Counted from the first letter of the stretch, positions 1 through 8,829 are shown. The stretch: 64,000 nt of DNA from Paenalicyclobacillus mengziensis (GCF_017298635.1 NZ_CP071182.1:4750001-4814000), one strand, 5' to 3'. Numbers and translations are program-made. The notes: generated by a model not told the origin, from the sequence alone.

Positions 1-309
1 CAACTCGATCCGCTTCGCCTCAATGTTGTTTACAAGGGCTTCCACGCGGGTCATGGAGACGTAAATGGCGGCACACGCGGTCTCGCCTACAACGTTGATG
101 TGATAACGTCCGCTAAACAGCCAAGCGACGTTCGGCTCCTGTGTAAGTAAAACCCCGTTCAACTGTCGCTGACGCAGGAGTTCGCGCACCTTATCGAGAC
201 GTTCACGGTGGCACCGAACTTTCTCATTAGAGCGCACGCTGGCAGTCAGAACTTCCTCGCCGAAGTGCACGCTTGCAGTCGGGACTCCTTGACCGAAGTG
301 CTCGCTCAC
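1..309 (-). CDS. M24-family (creatinase/prolidase-like) protein, N-terminal part, cut by window edge
   Basis: Open frame on the minus strand running off the left edge. The readable part has the shape of the creatinase/aminopeptidase P N-terminal domain: a helix starting with RLDKVRELLRQ, then GVLLTQEPNVAWLFSGRYHI and a beta segment. The metal-binding catalytic domain would lie outside the window, so activity cannot be judged. Start is uncertain: GTG at 309 has GGAG eight bases upstream, but GTG codons at 270 and 237 are also possible and 237 best fits the usual N-terminus. The first codons consist of degenerate 33-bp repeats. It follows iolB in the uronate operon, which suggests co-transcription; its role there is unknown. 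Confidence 0.6.
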   Translation of the reverse strand, partial: MSEHFGQGVPTASVHFGEEVLTASVRSNEKVRCHRERLDKVRELLRQRQLNGVLLTQEPNVAWLFSGRYHINVVGETACAAIYVSMTRVEALVNNIEAKRIEL

Positions 310-345
310 AGTCGGCACTCCTTGCCCCAGGCTTTTCTCCACAAT
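238..345. repeat. Degenerate 33-bp direct repeats at the iolB/M24 junction
   Basis: Three to four diverged units (about 238-270, 271-303, 304-339 and the iolB stop region from 340) share the core CAGTCGG-ACTCCTTG-CCGAAGTG on the plus strand. Read on the coding strand each carries AAGGAGT, a Shine-Dalgarno-like sequence. They appear to derive from repeated duplication of the iolB 3' end with the ribosome site of the next gene, leaving a choice of starts for the downstream frame. Confidence 0.6.
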
Positions 346-1142
346 CAGGACTCCTTCACCCAAGCGTAATCGGGGTCGTCATTTGGAATCATCACTCGGT
401 CAATCTCCCCTGCCATCATCCAGAGATAGTAGAGTTTGTGTCCGCCAGCAGCGCAAACCGGATGATAGCCCCGTGGAATCAAGAAGGTGTCTCCGTTTTT
501 GACACGGAATGTCTCGTCGATGCTACCATCCTTGGTATAGATAGATTGGAGGCCGAAGCCGTCGACGGGATCGAGCTGATAATAATAGACTTCCTCCATC
601 TCCGCCTCGACGCCTGGTTGGTAACTGTCGTGCTTGTGCGGCGGGAAGCTCGACCAATTGCCTGGGTCGTTGAAGGTTTCACCGACGATGATGCGGTGAA
701 CCTTGCCCTCCGCATTTTTCACCACGATATCGTGGACCGACCGTTGCCAGTTGTTTTTGCCAACGACCCTGTCCCAAACCTCATCCGGTTCAACCGCGAA
801 TGCCTCGTACTGAGTCGGAGACGGGGTTCCGCAAAGCGCCGCACGAAGTTCTTCTGCTCCAGTGTTCGTGACAGTAAACGCTGAGCCCATCGGCAGATAA
901 ACAGCGGTCGCCTTCTCTGCAAACACGTTCTTGCGCGATCCGGTGAACGTCTTCCCCGCCACTTCCACCTTCACCTTGCCACCAAGGAGAATGAAAACCT
1001 TCTCCTCCGCCTCCGTGTTCCCTTCATAGCTCTCGCCCTGCGCGAGGGTCAGTGTACCGAAACTCAGCAGCCTTAACTCGCCGTTGTCCTTGCCGACGAT
1101 TTCGTTGTACCCATTTACTTTTTGATTACGGACTACAAACAT
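345..1142 (-). CDS. iolB: 5-deoxy-glucuronate isomerase family protein (IolB-like)
   Basis: A 265-residue double-cupin protein matching IolB in length and motifs: a cupin stretch with PPHKHD near residue 168, EEVYYYQ near 185 and IPRGYHPV near 227, which carry the histidine/glutamate metal ligands. IolB normally isomerises 5-deoxy-glucuronate in inositol breakdown. Here no other intact inositol gene is visible, and the gene sits last but one in a hexuronate operon (kdgK-kdgA-uxaA-uxaB) that lacks a recognisable uronate isomerase (uxaC). It may therefore act on a uronate or a deoxy-keto sugar, as the related KduI does; that is inference. ATG start with AAGGAGTG upstream. Confidence 0.85.
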   Translation of the reverse strand: MFVVRNQKVNGYNEIVGKDNGELRLLSFGTLTLAQGESYEGNTEAEEKVFILLGGKVKVEVAGKTFTGSRKNVFAEKATAVYLPMGSAFTVTNTGAEELRAALCGTPSPTQYEAFAVEPDEVWDRVVGKNNWQRSVHDIVVKNAEGKVHRIIVGETFNDPGNWSSFPPHKHDSYQPGVEAEMEEVYYYQLDPVDGFGLQSIYTKDGSIDETFRVKNGDTFLIPRGYHPVCAAGGHKLYYLWMMAGEIDRVMIPNDDPDYAWVKES

Positions 1143-1228
1143 GAGACGTCACTCCTTCTTGTAATGTGTTCGAGATGAACTTTTGGTGGTCGAGATGCAC
1201 TCTGGCGAAACCGACTACAACTGGCTCC

Positions 1229-2764
1229 TCATGATAACAACTCGGAAAGAGCCCCAATCACGCCGAGACGGCGAATTTGGCGAATATCCTCAACGACGAC
1301 CTGAACAAGGCCATCAATGGTCGATAAATCGTCTCCCCAGACTTCAGATAGAGAGAGAATGGCTGTTACCGCGCATTGAAGACCATCATTGTCGTCCCCT
1401 GGCTCATCACCTGGGTGACCACCTTCACGCGCCCAGGCATCAACCACTGCGTGTACATGAGCGGGATCATCGCGAATCTCCCACCGTTTGTCTGGTTCGT
1501 CGGCATTGCGATAGTACAAAAACTGCCCCGCTAAGGCCATCGCCATCAGGGGCGGGATGGTCTTCGTTCTTTCCATCTCGTCGTAAAGGGTAGGCAGCAG
1601 GCGAGCCTTAATCTTTGACAGCGCGTTCAATTGCAGCGATGAAACCTCATGGTGCAAATACGGATTTGAAAAACGCTCCATCACGGATGCCGCGAAACCT
1701 GCTGCTTCCGCGAGCGGAACATTGTATTGGCTGAGTGTGGGCAGAACCTCTTCGTCAACCAAACGACGCACGAAAGTGCCGATAACGGGATGAGTGACCG
1801 CTTCTTTGACCGTTTCAACCTGCGAGAGCAATGAGAGTCCGGCCATCGCCGTATGGGCGCCGTTCAAGATTCTCACTTTCATCAGTCGAAAAGGTGCAAC
1901 ATCCGGAACGTATTTGACGTTTAGCTCAGCCTCAGCAAAACTCCATTTCGCAGACAACCGCTCTGGTCCCTCAATCACCCAGAGGTAAAACGGCTCACGA
2001 ATGACGCCAAATTCATCCTCGTAAGGGAACTCCCGTGCAAGTACGCCTTTGTCGATGCTGGAAAAACTCGTAACAATGCTGTCTACCAAGGTGTTATAAA
2101 AGGAGTTGTAGTTGTTTACCCAGTCTGCAAACTCTTGCGGCAGTCCCCATTCGGCGATGTGGCGGAACACAAAGCTTCGAAGCTTCGTCCCGTTGTCCTC
2201 CACCAGTTCGCATGGAACGACGTCGATGCCTCGGTTCGGGTCTCCTGCAAACGCCTGATAGCGGCTGTACAGGTATGCGGTGAGTTTCGCCGGAAATGAC
2301 TCCGGGCAGCGCTCATCCGGACGCGGTTCTGCTGTGTACGTCAAACCGGCCTCTGTCGTATTGGAAACAAAGATGTCCATCTCAGGACGTTTCGCACACG
2401 CAAGAAACGCTTCCCACTCATCGTAAGGATTCAGAACCCGACTGATGGACTGAACGATTTCCTTGCGACTCACCGCCTGCCCGTCTTCCATACCGCGCAC
2501 CCAGACGGTAAAGCAACCATCCTGCTCATTGAATCGTTCAACACGCTCTGGATCTCCTCGTCGAGGCTTCACAACCACCACTTTTCCTCGATAAGAACCC
2601 CGTTCATTGAGTTTGTGAACCAGCCAATCTACGAATCCACGCAGGAAGATGCCATCGCCAAGCTGCAAAATCCGCTCTGTATCGCCCTCTTCGGGAAGAT
2701 CCCTCGCAACTGACGTACTCGCATCTGACTTATCAAGATAGGACCTGTCGAGTTTCAACCGCAT
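1229..2764 (-). CDS. uxaB: Tagaturonate reductase
   Basis: Mannitol dehydrogenase-family reductase of about 511 residues. It would reduce D-tagaturonate to D-altronate with NADH in the cytoplasm. The N-terminal Rossmann region opens with RILQLGDGIFLRGFVDWLV, the family signature, followed by VVVVKPRRGD; NGAHTAMAGL lies in the C-terminal helical domain. The longest frame reaches 2881 but overlaps uxaA; the start chosen is the ATG at 2764. A TTG at 2758 is a serious alternative because GGAGG lies eight bases before it but only two before the ATG. It lies 28 bp after uxaA and supplies its substrate. Confidence 0.9.
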   Translation of the reverse strand: MRLKLDRSYLDKSDASTSVARDLPEEGDTERILQLGDGIFLRGFVDWLVHKLNERGSYRGKVVVVKPRRGDPERVERFNEQDGCFTVWVRGMEDGQAVSRKEIVQSISRVLNPYDEWEAFLACAKRPEMDIFVSNTTEAGLTYTAEPRPDERCPESFPAKLTAYLYSRYQAFAGDPNRGIDVVPCELVEDNGTKLRSFVFRHIAEWGLPQEFADWVNNYNSFYNTLVDSIVTSFSSIDKGVLAREFPYEDEFGVIREPFYLWVIEGPERLSAKWSFAEAELNVKYVPDVAPFRLMKVRILNGAHTAMAGLSLLSQVETVKEAVTHPVIGTFVRRLVDEEVLPTLSQYNVPLAEAAGFAASVMERFSNPYLHHEVSSLQLNALSKIKARLLPTLYDEMERTKTIPPLMAMALAGQFLYYRNADEPDKRWEIRDDPAHVHAVVDAWAREGGHPGDEPGDDNDGLQCAVTAILSLSEVWGDDLSTIDGLVQVVVEDIRQIRRLGVIGALSELLS

Positions 2765-2792
2765 CGCCTCCGATGTGTTTGCGCATTCGGTT

Positions 2793-4307
2793 TTACAGCG
2801 TAACGCCGTCCTTAAAGATGGCGATTTCACGAAACCCGTTTTCCTCGTTGTGCGCGTAAACCTTGCCTGAGGCGACATCAATCACCTTTCGGTACAACTC
2901 ACTCGCCAATTCCTGCATCGGTGTCCCATTCAGAAGACGACCAGCATCAAGGTCTATCCAGCGTGGTTTGCGCTCGTAAAGTGCGGTATTGGTCGAGATC
3001 TTTAGGGTAGGTACAACTCCGCCCATCGGCGTGCCGCGACCGGTCGTAAACAACACCACATGTGCTCCTGCAGCAATCAGGGCCGTCACGGACACCATGT
3101 CATTCCCCGGGGCCTGCACAAGATTCAGCCCGTGCTCATACGCTGGCTGTGCGTACGAAAGGACATCCACGACCGTGCTCAGTCCGCCCTTCTGTGTGCA
3201 GCCAAGCGATTTCTCCTCCAGGGTCGTAATCCCTCCATCCTTATTGCCCGGTGACGGGTTCTCATATATCACCTGATTGTGCCTCGTATAGTAGTCTTTA
3301 AAGTCGTCAATCAGATGAACCACCTTGTGAAAGGTATCCTCATCTTTCGCGCGGTTCATGAGGATGGTCTCCGCACCAAACATCTCGGGCACTTCTGTGA
3401 GAAGGGCTGTGCCGCCGTGGGCAACCACCAGGTCGGATACCGCACCGACGAGCGGGTTCGCAGTGATGCCCGAGAAGCCATCTGAGCCGCCGCATTTGAG
3501 TCCAATTTTCAGTTTGGAAACAGGCACCGGCTGACGTTTAAAGGTCCGTGCATAGTCTACGAGCTGTTCAATCAGTTCAAGACCCACTTCAAACTCATCT
3601 TCAACCCCTTGAACGCTCAGGTACTTGACCCGCTTATCAGGAACCTCCCCAACCACTTTCGAAAAGTCGGCGATGCGATTGTTCTCACAGCCAAGCCCGA
3701 GCACGAGGACACCTGCTGCATTCGGATGCCGAACGAGACCTGCCAAGGCCTTTTGCGTATACTCAAGGTCATCCCCAAGTTGGGAACACCCATACGGGTG
3801 AGCAAAGCCGAAGACTCCGTCAATCCCGTCACCCTGAAACTGCTTGTTGGCCATATCTGCCAGTCGTTCGGCCACCTTGTTGATGCAACCGACCGTGTTG
3901 ATAATCCAGATCTCGTTTCGAATGCCAACGTCGCCATTTTCACGCACGTAACCGAGAAACTCGCTGGGATGCGTGTCTCCGGCACTTGTAACCCTCGTTA
4001 CACTCGGATGATACTCGTACGCAAGTTTTCCCGAGAGGTTTGTTTTCAGGTTGTGCGCGTGTACCCATCCCCCGCGCAGGATGGGCTTCACAGCATGCCC
4101 AATCGGATAACCGTATTTCACGACGTTTTCGCCCTCGGCGATGTCCATCAGGGCAATCTTATGCCCCCTTGGCACTGCCTCAATGACTTGAATCTCTTCA
4201 TCACGCACTCTGATGACGTCCCCAGGTGCCAGGTCGAATAGGGCCACACCGACGTTATCTTGATGATGAAGTTCGAGTACTGTAGTCGTTTGGTATGTTA
4301 TCGGCAT
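2793..4307 (-). CDS. uxaA: Altronate dehydratase
   Basis: A 504-residue UxaA-family enzyme that dehydrates D-altronate to 2-keto-3-deoxygluconate. The N-terminal SAF-like domain (about 10-90) includes a basic GHKIAL segment and KYGYPIGHA. The large C-terminal domain (about 115-500) has the typical GYVRENGDVGIRNEIWI opening, GCENN near residue 207 and KCGGSDGFSGITANP near 272, with conserved cysteines expected to hold the metal site. ATG with AGGAGG ten bases upstream. Seven bases separate it from kdgA upstream, so the genes are almost certainly one transcript. Confidence 0.95.
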   Translation of the reverse strand: MPITYQTTTVLELHHQDNVGVALFDLAPGDVIRVRDEEIQVIEAVPRGHKIALMDIAEGENVVKYGYPIGHAVKPILRGGWVHAHNLKTNLSGKLAYEYHPSVTRVTSAGDTHPSEFLGYVRENGDVGIRNEIWIINTVGCINKVAERLADMANKQFQGDGIDGVFGFAHPYGCSQLGDDLEYTQKALAGLVRHPNAAGVLVLGLGCENNRIADFSKVVGEVPDKRVKYLSVQGVEDEFEVGLELIEQLVDYARTFKRQPVPVSKLKIGLKCGGSDGFSGITANPLVGAVSDLVVAHGGTALLTEVPEMFGAETILMNRAKDEDTFHKVVHLIDDFKDYYTRHNQVIYENPSPGNKDGGITTLEEKSLGCTQKGGLSTVVDVLSYAQPAYEHGLNLVQAPGNDMVSVTALIAAGAHVVLFTTGRGTPMGGVVPTLKISTNTALYERKPRWIDLDAGRLLNGTPMQELASELYRKVIDVASGKVYAHNEENGFREIAIFKDGVTL

Positions 4308-4313
4308 GTAAGT

Positions 4314-4961
4314 TCAACCTCCTGACTTGCTCGTCTTTGCCAGCGCACAAATTTCCTTGGCACGCTCTCGAATTGCGTCCCAGTTGTTCGTGTCTACGTC
4401 CTGTTTTGGAAACAGGTTGCTGCCAAGTCCGACTGCCATCACGCCAGCATCAAAAAACTCGGGCATGTTCTTTTCGCTAACACCACCCGTTGCCATGATC
4501 CTGAGGCCGTGGAAAGGTCCCAGGATGTTTCGAATATATCCCGCTCCAAGTGTTCCAGCCGGGAAAATCTTCACCACTTCTGCCCCCGCCCTGAGCGCCG
4601 CCGCTATTTCGCTCGGAGTAAAGACGCCAGGTATCATTTTTGTACCAAGGCCCTGCGACGCTTCCATTAAGTGAACATCGAGGTGCGGGCAAACAAAAAA
4701 CTCTGCGCCTGCATCGTGAGCTTGGTGGAGTTGATTTGTTGTCATGACGGTTCCTGCCCCAACGGAAATCTTGTCGCCAAAGCGGCGCTTTGCGAGCCGG
4801 ATTTGTTCCACTGCACTCTCACCATCCATCGTGACTTCTATCGTGCGAATGCCCCCAGAGACCAGGGCATCCAGTACGGCAGGAAATACTGATTCCCTCA
4901 TCCTGCGGACAACCGCAACGACTCTCTCTTCTGACAAAGATTGAACGAGGTCTACCATCAT
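4314..4961 (-). CDS. kdgA: 2-keto-3-deoxy-6-phosphogluconate aldolase
   Basis: Class I KDPG/KHG aldolase of 215 residues, cleaving 2-keto-3-deoxy-6-phosphogluconate to pyruvate and glyceraldehyde-3-phosphate. Visible motifs: VVAVVR near the N-terminus, IEVTMDG, VGAGTVMT, PGVFTPSE and VVKIFPA, whose lysine forms the Schiff base, then the phosphate-binding ATGGVS. Length is normal for the family. Its ATG overlaps the TAA of kdgK (TAATG), indicating translational coupling. Confidence 0.95.
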   Translation of the reverse strand: MMVDLVQSLSEERVVAVVRRMRESVFPAVLDALVSGGIRTIEVTMDGESAVEQIRLAKRRFGDKISVGAGTVMTTNQLHQAHDAGAEFFVCPHLDVHLMEASQGLGTKMIPGVFTPSEIAAALRAGAEVVKIFPAGTLGAGYIRNILGPFHGLRIMATGGVSEKNMPEFFDAGVMAVGLGSNLFPKQDVDTNNWDAIRERAKEICALAKTSKSGG

Positions 4962-5962
4962 TACCGCCTCACCTCTTCATCCCCGGCTAAGTGTGACTGT
5001 ACCTGCGCCAAGGTTGGATAACCACTAGAATCACCAGGGCTCGATACTGCGTAAGCACCAACGATGCTCGCAACTTTGAGTGCCTGGTCCATGTCGTCGT
5101 CTCTCATGTAAGCTGCGAGCCAGCCCGCATTAAATCCGTCACCAGCCCCAACCGTATCCACAACCTGTCGAACTGGAAAGGCGTCCACTTGAATGCGTTT
5201 TCCACGAACGACGGCGGACGCCCCTTTCTCCCCACGCTTCACGATCATCCCGTCACCTCTAAAGCCCATCGCAGCAAGCTTCTCAAGCACCGCAATCGCA
5301 TCATCCGTAGCAAACAACGCATCAGCTTCCGTGTCTCCCATAAACATCCATGTGAGATACGGGGCAATCCTTTCAATAAGTCTCTTCCACGTGTCCATGG
5401 GAGCAAGTTTCCTGCGAACGTTGACGTCAAATGAAACAGGGACCTTGTTTTCACGTGCGGCACGAATCAGTTCATCGGAAGCCGCGCTGGTACGTTCAGA
5501 AAGCATCCACGTAATGCCTGTAGTATGAACCCAGCCAACTTCTCCGGAGACAATCGCCTGTAAAGCATCCTCTCCTCGCCAGTGACCGCTGCCCATCGGC
5601 GACAGAGACCGATAATACTGTACGGCTGGGTCCTGGTAGAGACCACTTGCCAGCTTAAACATCGCGCCGGTTGGACAAAGGGATGTCTGCTCGACGAGAT
5701 GTGTGTTGACACCTTCTGCGCGCAGTTCCCGGAGGATAAACTGCCCAAACGGATCGTCTCCAACAGCGGCTGCATACCACACCGGCACATCAAGTCGGCT
5801 CAGCCCGATGGCTGTATTTAACTCGGCACCTCCGAAATCAAGGTTGAACGTACGGTTGGAGGAAAGCGGTTCCGACCCCGGGTGAGTAAATATCGCAAGA
5901 GGCTCCCCGAACGTCAGAACAGGTTTCGGAGTATATGTAGACTCTGAACGTGCATGCGGCAA
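4961..5962 (-). CDS. kdgK: 2-keto-3-deoxygluconate kinase (PfkB family)
   Basis: Ribokinase-like sugar kinase of 333 residues phosphorylating 2-keto-3-deoxygluconate. The PfkB signatures are present: an early GGAELNTAIGLSRL substrate-binding region and, near residue 272, DTVGAGDGFNAGWLA with the catalytic aspartate and anion hole. First gene of the uronate operon. The frame starts at a TTG (5962) eight bases after AAGGAT; no better ATG lies upstream. Expression is probably controlled by the divergent LacI regulator, because an operator-like site overlaps a promoter about 110 bp upstream. Confidence 0.93.
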   Translation of the reverse strand: MPHARSESTYTPKPVLTFGEPLAIFTHPGSEPLSSNRTFNLDFGGAELNTAIGLSRLDVPVWYAAAVGDDPFGQFILRELRAEGVNTHLVEQTSLCPTGAMFKLASGLYQDPAVQYYRSLSPMGSGHWRGEDALQAIVSGEVGWVHTTGITWMLSERTSAASDELIRAARENKVPVSFDVNVRRKLAPMDTWKRLIERIAPYLTWMFMGDTEADALFATDDAIAVLEKLAAMGFRGDGMIVKRGEKGASAVVRGKRIQVDAFPVRQVVDTVGAGDGFNAGWLAAYMRDDDMDQALKVASIVGAYAVSSPGDSSGYPTLAQVQSHLAGDEEVRR

Positions 5963-6061
5963 AGGGCATCATCCTTTGAAGGAAGGTTGCATTCGTGATT
6001 CAGCAATGTTGCGTTCTTGATTCAAAGCTGGATTCTAAGCTGAATTTGAACAATGTTGTTT

Positions 6062-6098
6062 ATAACATAAATATGGGGTTAATATAAACATTAGTCAA
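6062..6098 (-). promoter_or_regulatory. Uronate operon promoter with operator-like site
   Basis: Minus-strand -35 TTGACT (6098-6093), a 17-bp spacer and -10 CATATT (6075-6070). The imperfect palindrome TTTAT-AAC-ATAAA abuts the -10. Its core ATAACATAAAT (6062-6072) recurs inverted at 6189-6199 in front of the LacI gene, so a single repressor could bind both promoters. Promoter strength and binding are inferred. Confidence 0.6.
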
Positions 6099-6188
6099 GA
6101 AAAATATATAACACAAACCTAGGATTGTCGGTGGATTAGCGATTTTAGAATCAATTAGAGTTGCCTTAACCACTTTATCTTCAAATAG

Positions 6189-6211
6189 ATTTATGTTATG
6201 TATGTTATAAT
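6189..6211 (+). promoter_or_regulatory. Regulator promoter (extended -10) with second operator-like site
   Basis: TGTTATAAT (6203-6211) is a good extended -10 for the LacI-family gene; no clear -35 is seen. The 11-bp ATTTATGTTAT (6189-6199) is the reverse complement of the site in the divergent uronate promoter, which fits autoregulation. Confidence 0.55.
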
Positions 6212-6244
6212 TCACAACACCCGTAATGAAGTTGGTGATGACCC

Positions 6245-7255
6245 ATGCCCACCATGTCCGATGTCGCCAAAAAGGCTGGCGTCTCTGTCATGACAGTCTC
6301 CCGCATAATCAGCGGTACTGGTTCCGTAAAAGATTCAACGCGAAAGCGCGTGTTGCGCGCAATGGAAGAATTGAACTACGTGCCGAAAGGGTTAACCAAG
6401 CGCGTCATTCAACAACAGATCAGCACCTTGATGCTGATTGTTCCAGACATCACGAACTCGTTTTTCACGTTTGTAGCACGGGGGATGGAGGATGTTGCAA
6501 GAAAACACGGCTACCGGGTTTTCCTCGCCAACACCGATGAAAGTGTCCATAAAGAAGCGGAATACATTCAGATGTGTCTCGATTTCCATGCTGACGGCGT
6601 GCTGATTGCGCCGGTTGGCGAATCGTCACGGGAAAATCTGCTGCTATTGCAACAAAACGAGATTCCTTTTGTACTCATCGATCGAGAGGTTGCGGATATC
6701 CGGGCAGATGTTGTGAAAGGGGATATCACCAGTGCCTCGAAGGCACTCGTGCAGCACCTTCTCGAGAGAGGCCATCGGCGGATCGGCATTGTCCTTGGTC
6801 CAGAGGAAAACAGTGCAAGCCGCGAACGTCTTGCGGGTTATCAACAGGCGTTGGCGACTCAGAGCATTGCGTTTGATGAAGTGCTCGTTCAGGAGTCAAC
6901 CATGATGCGGGACCTCGACCCCAAGTTCGTCGACAGACTCCTCCAGCTTCCTGACCCACCGACGGCCATCTTTGTCTCCAACATGTTTCAATATGCTCAT
7001 GCGGCAAGGCGTCTCAAGGAGCTGAAATTGAACGTACCCGGGGACATCAGCATCGTTGGCTTTGGCAATACCGACTACCTCGCTGCTGTCGACTCTCCGC
7101 TCACGTCTGCGGTGCAGCCTGCGTACAGTTACGGGTCGCTCGGTACACAGCTGCTGGTGGAACGTATCGAAGGACTGCGCGAGCCCCCAAGAAAAATCCA
7201 CTTGCAGGCTGACATTGTCTTTGGCGAGTCTGTCGACGCACCAAAAGAGTCGTGA
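6245..7255 (+). CDS. LacI-family transcriptional regulator of the uronate operon
   Basis: A 336-residue LacI/GalR repressor. The N-terminal helix-turn-helix reads MSDVAKKAGVSVMTVSRII and is followed by the hinge helix region ending in NYVPKGLTK. The periplasmic-binding-protein-like effector domain includes LIVPDITNSFF, the DGVLIAP segment and VGFGNTDYL. It is divergent from kdgK across a 282-bp region holding a pair of matching operator-like sites, so it is most likely the repressor of hexuronate breakdown, relieved by a pathway intermediate. The exact inducer cannot be read from sequence. Ribosome site is weak. Confidence 0.88.
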   Translation: MPTMSDVAKKAGVSVMTVSRIISGTGSVKDSTRKRVLRAMEELNYVPKGLTKRVIQQQISTLMLIVPDITNSFFTFVARGMEDVARKHGYRVFLANTDESVHKEAEYIQMCLDFHADGVLIAPVGESSRENLLLLQQNEIPFVLIDREVADIRADVVKGDITSASKALVQHLLERGHRRIGIVLGPEENSASRERLAGYQQALATQSIAFDEVLVQESTMMRDLDPKFVDRLLQLPDPPTAIFVSNMFQYAHAARRLKELKLNVPGDISIVGFGNTDYLAAVDSPLTSAVQPAYSYGSLGTQLLVERIEGLREPPRKIHLQADIVFGESVDAPKES

Positions 7256-7273
7256 TTTACTCGCGACTCTCCC

Positions 7274-8410
7274 CTATGGTTTCAGGATGACTTTGATGCA
7301 CCCGTGTGATTTTGAGTCGAATATTTCATAGCCGTAGCTCGCTTGGTCGAGCGGGAGCACGTGCGTGATGACGTCACCGGGATCGACCTTCCCGGAAGAG
7401 ATGAGCTCGTACATGTACGGCATGTAGTGAATGACCGGTGCCTGCCCAGAGCGAATGTTGACGTTTCGGTTCATGATGTGTCCGAGCGGAAACCCGTTGT
7501 ACCTTCCTCCGTAAACGCCTGTAATCTGGATGGTTCCACCTCTGCGGACTGCCTCTGCGCCGATCTCGATGGCTCCAAGCGTCCCCGACTGCAGCTTCAA
7601 TGCACTTTCCAACACTTCGACCGGACTCAGTTTCCCATCCATTCCAACACAGTCGATGACAACGTCGGCACCGCCCTTGGTCAGCTCATTGAGGTATGTT
7701 CCAGTGTCTTCCTGAGCCTCAAAGTTTACCACCTCGACGTGATTCGTCCGCTTCGCATGTTCTAATCGGTAATCGAGGTAGTCTACAGCGATCACCCTGG
7801 ACGCACCTCTCAGCCATGCGAACTTTTGCGTCAGCAAACCGACTGGCCCGCACCCAAGGACCACCACCGTATCTCCTTCGTGGATGCCCGCGTTATCAGC
7901 CGTCCAGTACGCAGTTGACATTGCGTCGGCAATTAGAGCTAACTTTTCGTCTTCGACTTCACAGTCGTCAGGAATGCGCCACGAGGTAAAATTGGCAAAA
8001 GGAACTCGAAGATACTCAGCCTGCCCGCCGGCATAGCCGCCGGTCGTGTGTGAATAGCCAAAGAAACCCCCCATGTCTTCGTATGGGTTGGCACGTTCAC
8101 ACTGGCTCTCGAGTTGATGGGTGCAGTAATAGCACTCACCACAGGCGACGTTAAACGGAATGACAACTCTGTCACCCTTTTTTAGCTTTGTAACTTGAGG
8201 TCCTACTTCTTCGACAACCCCCATCGGTTCATGACCAATCACATAGCCTTTTGGCAAGTTCGGGATGAGTCCGTGGATGAGATGGAGGTCCGATCCGCAG
8301 ATAGCTGTACTCGTTACTCTGATAATCATATCATCCGGTTTCTCAATCCTCGGCTCCGGAACATCCTGAACAACGACATGCTTCATGCCTTGATACGTGA
8401 CCGCCTTCAT
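7274..8410 (-). CDS. Zinc-dependent alcohol dehydrogenase, formaldehyde dehydrogenase-like MDR family
   Basis: A 378-residue medium-chain dehydrogenase. N-terminal catalytic zinc motifs: CGSDLHLIHG and GHEPMGVVEEVG near residues 38-72; structural zinc cysteines CGECYYCTHQLESQC near 90-104. The Rossmann motif VVVLGCGPVGLL lies near 185. The insertion with GTLGAIEIGAEAVRRGG and overall length resemble the glutathione-independent formaldehyde/aldehyde dehydrogenase branch, but substrate cannot be fixed. Start ATG has GAGGAG eight bases upstream. It converges on the LacI gene with an 18-bp gap. Confidence 0.85.
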   Translation of the reverse strand: MKAVTYQGMKHVVVQDVPEPRIEKPDDMIIRVTSTAICGSDLHLIHGLIPNLPKGYVIGHEPMGVVEEVGPQVTKLKKGDRVVIPFNVACGECYYCTHQLESQCERANPYEDMGGFFGYSHTTGGYAGGQAEYLRVPFANFTSWRIPDDCEVEDEKLALIADAMSTAYWTADNAGIHEGDTVVVLGCGPVGLLTQKFAWLRGASRVIAVDYLDYRLEHAKRTNHVEVVNFEAQEDTGTYLNELTKGGADVVIDCVGMDGKLSPVEVLESALKLQSGTLGAIEIGAEAVRRGGTIQITGVYGGRYNGFPLGHIMNRNVNIRSGQAPVIHYMPYMYELISSGKVDPGDVITHVLPLDQASYGYEIFDSKSHGCIKVILKP

Positions 8411-8430
8411 CGTCTTCGCTCCTCAATACT

Positions 8431-8829
8431 CTAGTTGGGGGTATCAAAGGACTCAAGCACCTTGCTCCTGTCCTTGAATAGAGGTAACCGTGCAATGTTC
8501 GCAGTCATCTTTGCAGATTCAATATCCACCCCAAACTGCTCTCCGAGGTTGTACGGATGGAACCAACCCTTTTTCATCATGAAATCCGATACTCTCTCAT
8601 GCATGTCCAAGGCTTGAAACAGCTGCTTGCGAACCAACATTCGAACGTCCGGAGTTGTACATTCTGTCAACGCAGCAGCTGTGTTTCTCACCGTGCTCTT
8701 CACTGTCAGCAGGAACTCGAGTGCGGCAGATTGGTTCGCAAACTCAATCAGGTTTGAGAACCTTGCCATATCTAGGGGTTCTCCTGAGCTAGGAATGTTT
8801 TCAGACCCAGGGTCTGTGCTCATGTTCAC
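8431..8829 (-). CDS. CotF-like spore coat protein
   Basis: A 132-residue helical protein with a ferritin-like CotF pattern: LEFLLTVKSTVRNTAAALTE, then VRKQLFQALDMHERVSDFMMKKGWFHPYNL, whose KGW-HPYN ending is typical of coat proteins of this family. GTG start with AGGAGG nine bases upstream. It overlaps the end of the preceding coat gene by 29 bp, so the two are translationally linked. Expected in the spore coat of the developing spore; the exact layer is unknown. Confidence 0.8.
   Translation of the reverse strand: MNMSTDPGSENIPSSGEPLDMARFSNLIEFANQSAALEFLLTVKSTVRNTAAALTECTTPDVRMLVRKQLFQALDMHERVSDFMMKKGWFHPYNLGEQFGVDIESAKMTANIARLPLFKDRSKVLESFDTPN

Noticed and set aside
273..884. 203-residue plus-strand frame
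   Set aside because: Antisense to iolB with no ribosome site or recognisable domain.
3609..4241. 210-residue plus-strand frame
   Set aside because: Shadow of uxaA on the opposite strand.
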